In this document: positions 58,991 through 64,000 of the stretch, in pieces
Layout of the letters: every line of letters begins with the position of its first letter
How positions within the stretch are numbered: the stretch's first letter is position 1
Translations under genes and position numbers: made by a program
Notes under the pieces: model-generated
What the model was told of the DNA's origin: nothing
The model's database searches: none
The model's input: only the letters and a program-made list of their open reading frames with translations
Assembly (NCBI GenBank): GCA_963809795.1
Contig: CAWELN010000011.1
Coordinates: forward strand, 1-64,000
DNA: 64,000 nt
Source of the DNA: DASUAS01 sp963809795
GTDB taxonomy: Bacteria; Actinomycetota; Acidimicrobiia; IMCC26256; DASPTH01
Direction: 5' to 3'

Positions 58991-61843
58991 TGACCCTCGC
59001 CACCGTGGTGACGTGGAACCTGGTGTTCAAGGGCGTCGTCGGCGGCCTGATCACCGCGCTGGTGGCCATGGGCATCGTCCTCGTGTACCGCTCGTCCCGG
59101 GTCATCAACTTCGCGGTCGGCAGCATCGGCCTCCCGGCCACCGCGCTGTTCGCGGTGATGGTCGGGGTCCACGGCTGGCCGTACTGGCCGTCCCTGTTCG
59201 CCGCGTTGGCCGTCGGCACGCTCACCGGCGTGCTGGTCGAGCTGGCGGTCATCCGCCGCCTGTTCAAGTCGCCGCGCGTCATCGTGCTGGTCGCCACCAT
59301 CGGTGTCGCGCAACTGTGCGAGGCGATCACGCTCTCGCTGCCCGCCTACCGCACCGGCTCCTTGCAGACCCAATTCCCGGTGCCGTTCAGCGGCACGTGG
59401 TACCCGGGGCTCGGCATCGAGGTCTCCGCCAGCCAGCTCCTCGTACTGATCGTGGTGCCGGTCATCACCGTCGGGCTCTGGTGGCTCCTCGGGCACACCG
59501 CGTTCGGCGACGCGGTGCGCGCGGCCGCGTCGAACTCCGACCTCGCCCGCATGACGGGCATCAACCCCAAGATGGTCTCCACCGGTGTGTGGGCGATCGC
59601 CGGCTTCCTGGGCACGGTCGCGATCCTGCTCACCGCCACCGACCAGACCTCGGCCGATCTCGTGCACATCGGGCCCGACACGCTCCTGCGCGGCATGGCG
59701 GCGGCGCTGATCGGGGGGATGGTGTCGTTCCCCCGCGCCGCGGTCGGTGCCGTGCTGATCGGCATCCTCGACCGGGTGCTCTTCTTCAACTACACCTCGG
59801 AGACCGGCCTGGTGCAGTTCGTGCTGTTCCTCGCGGTGCTGGTGCTGGTGGCACGGGTCAGCCGCAACGAGACCGGCGCGGAAGGCGAGAGCTTCCAGTT
59901 CGCGCCGCGGATCGCCGCGGTGCCGGAGCGGCTGCGCAACATCTGGTGGGTGAAACGGCTCCCCCAACTCGTCGCCGCGCTCACGCTGCTCGTGGCGCTG
60001 GTCCTCCCGTTCCTCTCCGACAAGTCGGAGCGTCACCAGACCTGGGCCACCATCATCGCCTTCGCGCTGTGTGCGATCTCGGTGGTGGTGCTCACCGGCT
60101 GGGGTGGTCAGCTCTCACTCGGCCAGATGGCGTTCGCCGGTCTGGGCGCGCTCACCGCGGGTGCCCTGATCCGGGGCCTGCAGTTCAACATCGGGTGGCG
60201 CGGCACCCGGTTCCTCGACGGCGGGCTCCCGAGCATCTCCTTCCCGTGGGCGCTCCTGCTCGGCGCGGCCTTCGCCAGTCTCGTCGCGGTGATCGTCGGC
60301 ATCGGGGCCTTGCGCGTCCGCGGGCTGTTGCTCGCGATCAGCACGCTGGCGTTCGCGATCGCGGCGCAGGCCTACATCTTCAGCCGTCCCATCTTCACCG
60401 CCGGCAGCACCACGATCGAGATCCCACGCACGGACCTCGGTCCGCTCGAGCTCACCCACCGCAACCGCGCGTACTACTACTTCGTCTTGTTCGTGCTCGT
60501 CCTCGTCTTGGTGCTCGTCTCGCACCTGAAGCGCACCGGCATCGGTCGCATGATCGTCGGAGTGCGCGAGAACGAGCTCGCCACCTCCGCCATGACGGTG
60601 TCGCCGGCGCGGGCGAAGCTGCTCGCGTTCGCGATGGGCGGGTTCATCGCCGGCCTGGGCGGGGTGCTCCTGGGCGCGGTGAACCTCACGTTCGCGCCGG
60701 CCGAGCAGCACTTCTTCCTGGTCGACGACTCGTTGCGGCTGGTTGCCATCGTCGTGATCGGCGGCCTCGGCAGCCTCGCGGGCGCGGTCGCGGGCGCGGT
60801 GTGGGTGATCGGGCTGCCCGCGTTCTGGCCCGAGCAACACGCTGGTGCCGCTGTTCACGTCGAGCATCGGCCTGCTCATCATCCTGCTCTACATTCCCGG
60901 CGGGTTCGTGCAGATCGGGTACTACGTGCGCGACTCGCTGCTCCGGTGGGTCGACAAACGCCTGGGACCGGTCGACACCACCAAGACGGTCACCGCGCCG
61001 CCGGCGTCGCTCCACCGCGACCTCGCGCTGGAACCGGCGTCGCTCAACGGCGACGGGTCGGTGCTCGCCACCGAGCACCTGACGGTCCAGTTCGGCGGTC
61101 TCACCGCGGTCGACGGCGTCGAGTTCCGGGCCATGCCCGGCGAGGTGATCGGCCTCATCGGCAACAACGGCGCCGGGAAGTCGACGCTGCTGAACGCGAT
61201 CGGGGGCTACGTGCCGGCCAAGGGCACCGTGCAGCTCCTGGGCCACGACGTGAGCAGCAAGAAGGCGTACCAGCGTGCCCGCCGCGGGCTCGGCCGAACG
61301 TTCCAGTCGGCGCGCCTCTATCCCGAGCTCACCGTGCGCGACACCGTGCAGCTCGCGCTCGAGGCCCGCCAGTCGACGTCGTTCTGGGGCTCCCTGTTGT
61401 GGGTGCCGTCGATCCGGCCCGAGCGCAAGAAGTACGCGGAGGCGAGCGAGCTCATCGACTTCCTCGGACTCGGTCGCTATGCCGACCGGTACGTCGCCGA
61501 GCTCTCGACCGGGACGCGCCGCATCGTGGAGCTGGCGACGGTCCTCGCGGTCGCGCCGCGCGTCATCTGCCTCGACGAGCCCACGGCGGGGGTGGCCCAG
61601 CGTGAGGCCGAGGCGTTCGGGCCGCTGATCCTGCGGGTGCAGCAGGAGCTCGACGCCACCCTCGTCGTCGTCGAGCACGACCTGCCGCTGATCCTCTCGG
61701 TCAGCAGTCGGATCTACTGCCTGGAAGCAGGGCGGGTGATCGCGGAGGGCCTCCCGGCCGCGATCCGCGAGGACCCGCGCGTCATCTCGTCGTACCTGGG
61801 CACCGACGAGCGCGCCATCCAACGGAGCAACGCGCCCGGGTAG
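58990..61843 (+). CDS. LivH-LivM-LivG fusion: two permeases plus ATPase, +1 shift near 60832
   Basis: About 950 residues. First permease domain (1-300) has the LivH loop AFGDAVRAAASNSDLARMTGIN; second (about 340-640) has the LivM loop TGIGRMIVGVRENELATSAM and GGLGSLAGAVAGA; then a LivG ATPase with GNNGAGKST, LSTGTRRIVELATVL, VICLDEPTAG and VVEHDLPLI. One extra base near 60832 (FWP then SNTLVPLFTSS) splits the frame between LivM and the linker to LivG; both sides are well conserved, so an assembly indel is likely. With the preceding gene it makes a whole importer in two chains. Confidence 0.9.
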
Positions 61844-61850
61844 GCCTTCG

Positions 61851-63216
61851 TCAACCTGCCTTGGCGCACTTGCCGTTGCTGGCGTCCTTGATCGGGGTCA
61901 GCTTCTTCCAGTCACCGGTCGTGCCGAGGCTCGAGTCGTAGGACACGAGGCGGAAGCTGTCCTCGGCCGCGTACTTGCCCTTGCACAGCGAGGCGAACTT
62001 GTCGGGCACGAGTGCGATCGGCCCGAAGGTGTCGACCGTCTTCTGCCAGTTCGCCACCGTGAGGTCGGGGCCCACCTTCTTGGCGATGTCCCGGAACATG
62101 AACAGCTCCCCGCAGAAGTCGGTCACGGCCTGGTCGGTGTAGACGGACTTCCCGTTGCTGTCGACCTTCCGCTGGTCCGGACCAGGCACGGTCGTGCCCG
62201 TCGCCTTCTGGTAGATGTCGACGCACTGCTGCAGCAGCGGGCCCTTGTTGGCCCAGCGCTCGGTCGGCGTGAGGCCGGTACCGCTCAGCAATCCCTCGTA
62301 CGGGTTGGGCTTCTTCCCCGCCTTCTGCTCGTCCTGGGCCTGTCCGAGCGTGGTGTCGGCGTCGGTCACCAACTGCACCTTGGGCATCGACGCCTTGATG
62401 GTCTCGGCGAACTGCTTCGCCGACGCGTCGTTCCCGGACATGAGCACCATGTTGACGCCCTCGGTCTTCCACTTCTCGATGAAGCTGTCGAGCTGGGCCT
62501 GGGCCGCGGTGGTGTCGGTGCCGGTGATGGTGAGGATGGCGGTCGACCCCGTCTTCGCCTTCACCTTCTTCAGTGCAGGCACGGTGACCTTGTTCACGCT
62601 CTCGGCATTGTTCTTGTCGCCGAGGACGGCCGACCGTCTTGCCCTTGAGCCGGCCGGTCGACGAGAGCAGGTTCACCAGCTCCTCCGAGACGCCCTGCTT
62701 GGTGGCGTCGGGGGTGAGCAGGAGCCCGCCGGGCGCGGCATCGATCCACGGCTGGTCCAGCTCGTGACCGATGTGGATGACCTTGTGCTCCTTGGCGAGG
62801 CACAGCTGGCCCTGGCCGCTGAAGTCGATGAACACGCCGAGCACCGCGAAGACCTTGTCATCCTCGGCCCAGGCCGTGCACAGCGAGAGCGGGTCGGGCG
62901 TGCCCCCCGGGATCGGCGGGTACTTCTTGTACACCGGGATGATCTTCCGGCCGTCGATCCCGCCGTTGTTGTTGATGTAGTCGACGAAGGTCTGCGCGAC
63001 CTTCTGCGTGTCGCCGAAGGTGTAGTCGACGAAGTCCTTGATCGCGGTGAAGTCGATGAGGGCGATCCCGACCTTGATCGAGTCCTTGGTGACGCCCTGG
63101 GTGCCGCCGCTGCTGGCGGCGCGGTTCGTCGCCCCCAGCGTGAGCGCGGCGAGCAGGAGTACGACGATGCAGACTGACAGCGTCGCGTGGCGACGCGGGG
63201 TTCGCGCGAGTGCCAT
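61851..63216 (-). CDS. ABC substrate-binding protein (Leu/Ile/Val-binding fold), +1 shift near 62628
   Basis: About 455 residues from ATG 63216 with GGGGGG upstream. Signal peptide in residues 1-30 (SVCIVVLLLAALTLG), then a type-1 periplasmic-binding fold: VTKDSIKVGIALIDF, FVDYINNNGGIDGRKIIPVY. The frame shifts after LKGKTV, where removal of one base restores VLGDKNNAE. It is followed by conserved LLQQCVDIYQKATG and CGELFMFRDIAKKVG. It should feed the fused importer convergent with it. Confidence 0.87.
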
Positions 63217-63310
63217 GGTCCCCCCCGGTTCCTCGGCTGGGTGGACCATACAACGATCGCGACCGCGCCGCCGGTCACCGCCCTCGTGCGGAGCCTGCCG
63301 GTTCGCCCGG

Positions 63311-64000
63311 CTAGGTCCCCGACCCCGCCGCCTTGGCGCACTTGCCGTTGCTGGCGTCCTTGATCGCGGTGACCTTCTTCCAGTCGCCACCGTCGCCCAG
63401 GGCGGAGTCGAACGAGACCAGCCGGAACCCGTCGTTGGCGGCGTACTTGCCCTTGCACAGCGACGAGATCTGGTTGGGCACCAGCTGGATCGGGCCGAAG
63501 GAGTCGACCGTCTTCCGCCAGGTCTTGGGCGTCAGGTTCGGTCCCACCTTCCGGGCGATGTCGCGGAACATGAAGAGCTCGCCGCAGACGTCGGTGACCG
63601 CCACGTCGAGCTGCACCTTCTTGCCGCTGCTGTCGACCTTCTCCGAGTCGGGGGCGGGGATGGTCTCGCCGGTCGCCTTCTGGTAGATGTCGACGCACTG
63701 CTGGAGCAGCGGGTTCTTGTTGGCCCACCGCTCCGACTGCGTGAGGCCCGTCGCGGTGAGGATCCCTTCGTACGGGTTCGGCTTCGTGCCCGCGGCGGTC
63801 TCGTCGCGGCCCTGCGCGATGGTGGTGTCGGTGTCGGTGACGAGCTGCACCTTCGGCAACGAGTGCTTGATCGTCTCCACGAATTGCTTGGCGGAGACGT
63901 CGTTCCCGGCGAGGAACACGGTGTTGACGCCCTCGCTCTTCCACTTCTCGATGAAGCTGTCGAGCTGTGACTGCGCGGCAGTGGTGTCGGTGCCGGTGAT
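63311..64000 (-). CDS. Second ABC substrate-binding protein, N-terminus outside window
   Basis: The frame is open through base 64000, so only the C-terminal 229 residues are visible. They align nearly residue by residue with the neighbouring binding protein (GTDTTAAQxQLDSFIEKWK, KPNPYEGxL, LLQQCVDIYQKATG, ELFMFRDIA, ASNGKCAKA), a tandem gene duplication. Specificity could differ from its neighbour. Confidence 0.88.
   Translation of the reverse strand: MTGTDTTAAQSQLDSFIEKWKSEGVNTVFLAGNDVSAKQFVETIKHSLPKVQLVTDTDTTIAQGRDETAAGTKPNPYEGILTATGLTQSERWANKNPLLQQCVDIYQKATGETIPAPDSEKVDSSGKKVQLDVAVTDVCGELFMFRDIARKVGPNLTPKTWRKTVDSFGPIQLVPNQISSLCKGKYAANDGFRLVSFDSALGDGGDWKKVTAIKDASNGKCAKAAGSGT

Noticed and set aside
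1..64000. Insertion sequences, prophage or integrase genes
   Set aside because: No transposase, integrase, capsid, replication or conjugation gene is recognisable on either strand, so mobility of the tRNA island remains only a hypothesis.

Overview
The window is high-GC DNA with short gene spacing and many ATGA/GTGA start-stop overlaps. It looks chromosomal and actinobacterial. Supporting signs are F420-type luciferase-like oxidoreductase, fused isobutyryl-CoA mutase IcmF, an encapsulin nanocompartment, two cytochromes P450, NDH-2 and acyl-CoA catabolism genes. An Acidimicrobiia-like actinomycete is my best guess (inference; no rRNA or marker gene is present).

Layout. 0-6.3 kb: operon of two acyl-CoA dehydrogenases, a two-domain CoA-transferase and an acyl-CoA ligase. 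6.3-12.3 kb: sparse, with small unknown genes, an APH-fold kinase and three alpha/beta hydrolases on the minus strand. 12.3-16.1 kb: FbpABC-type ferric iron ABC transporter behind a DtxR/IdeR-like iron box. 16.2-24 kb: LLM oxidoreductase, DUF4230 protein, secreted esterase, OafA-type acyltransferase, FtsH and a VOC-family relic. 24-33.2 kb: hydrolase, MarR regulator with a palindrome spanning its stop codon and the icmF start codon, IcmF, P450, membrane glycosyltransferase, small unknowns.

33.3-39.0 kb is the most unusual segment: 23 recognisable tRNA genes for 19 amino acids (no Tyr seen), with an RtcB RNA ligase gene in the middle and a Ro60/TROVE gene at the 3' end. A 20-nt inverted repeat brackets the main array, tandem palindromes follow rtcB, and several non-tRNA hairpin RNAs lie in the gaps. 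Nine of the 23 tRNAs have C instead of the near-universal U at position 33, and four have G at position 55. I read it as a self-contained tRNA supply, repair and quality-control module (inference).

39-49.4 kb: NDH-2, encapsulated ferritin plus encapsulin, and a set of SDR, aldo-keto reductase, epoxide-hydrolase-like, amidohydrolase, acetoacetate-decarboxylase-like, VOC and hydrolase genes with MarR and SufR-like regulators. 49.5-56.7 kb: DUF2231 protein, FolE, a P450, a GMC oxidoreductase with its small subunit, and a PhnZ-like HD oxygenase facing a PhnY-like dioxygenase plus a phosphodiesterase-fold enzyme, a probable phosphonate-degrading locus. 56.7-64 kb: a branched-chain-amino-acid-type ABC importer whose parts are fused into two polypeptides (MFS-LivF and LivH-LivM-LivG), with two tandem substrate-binding proteins.

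At least seven coding frames are interrupted by single-base shifts, nearly all +1. This suggests residual indel errors in the assembly, so I treat those genes as probably intact in the organism.
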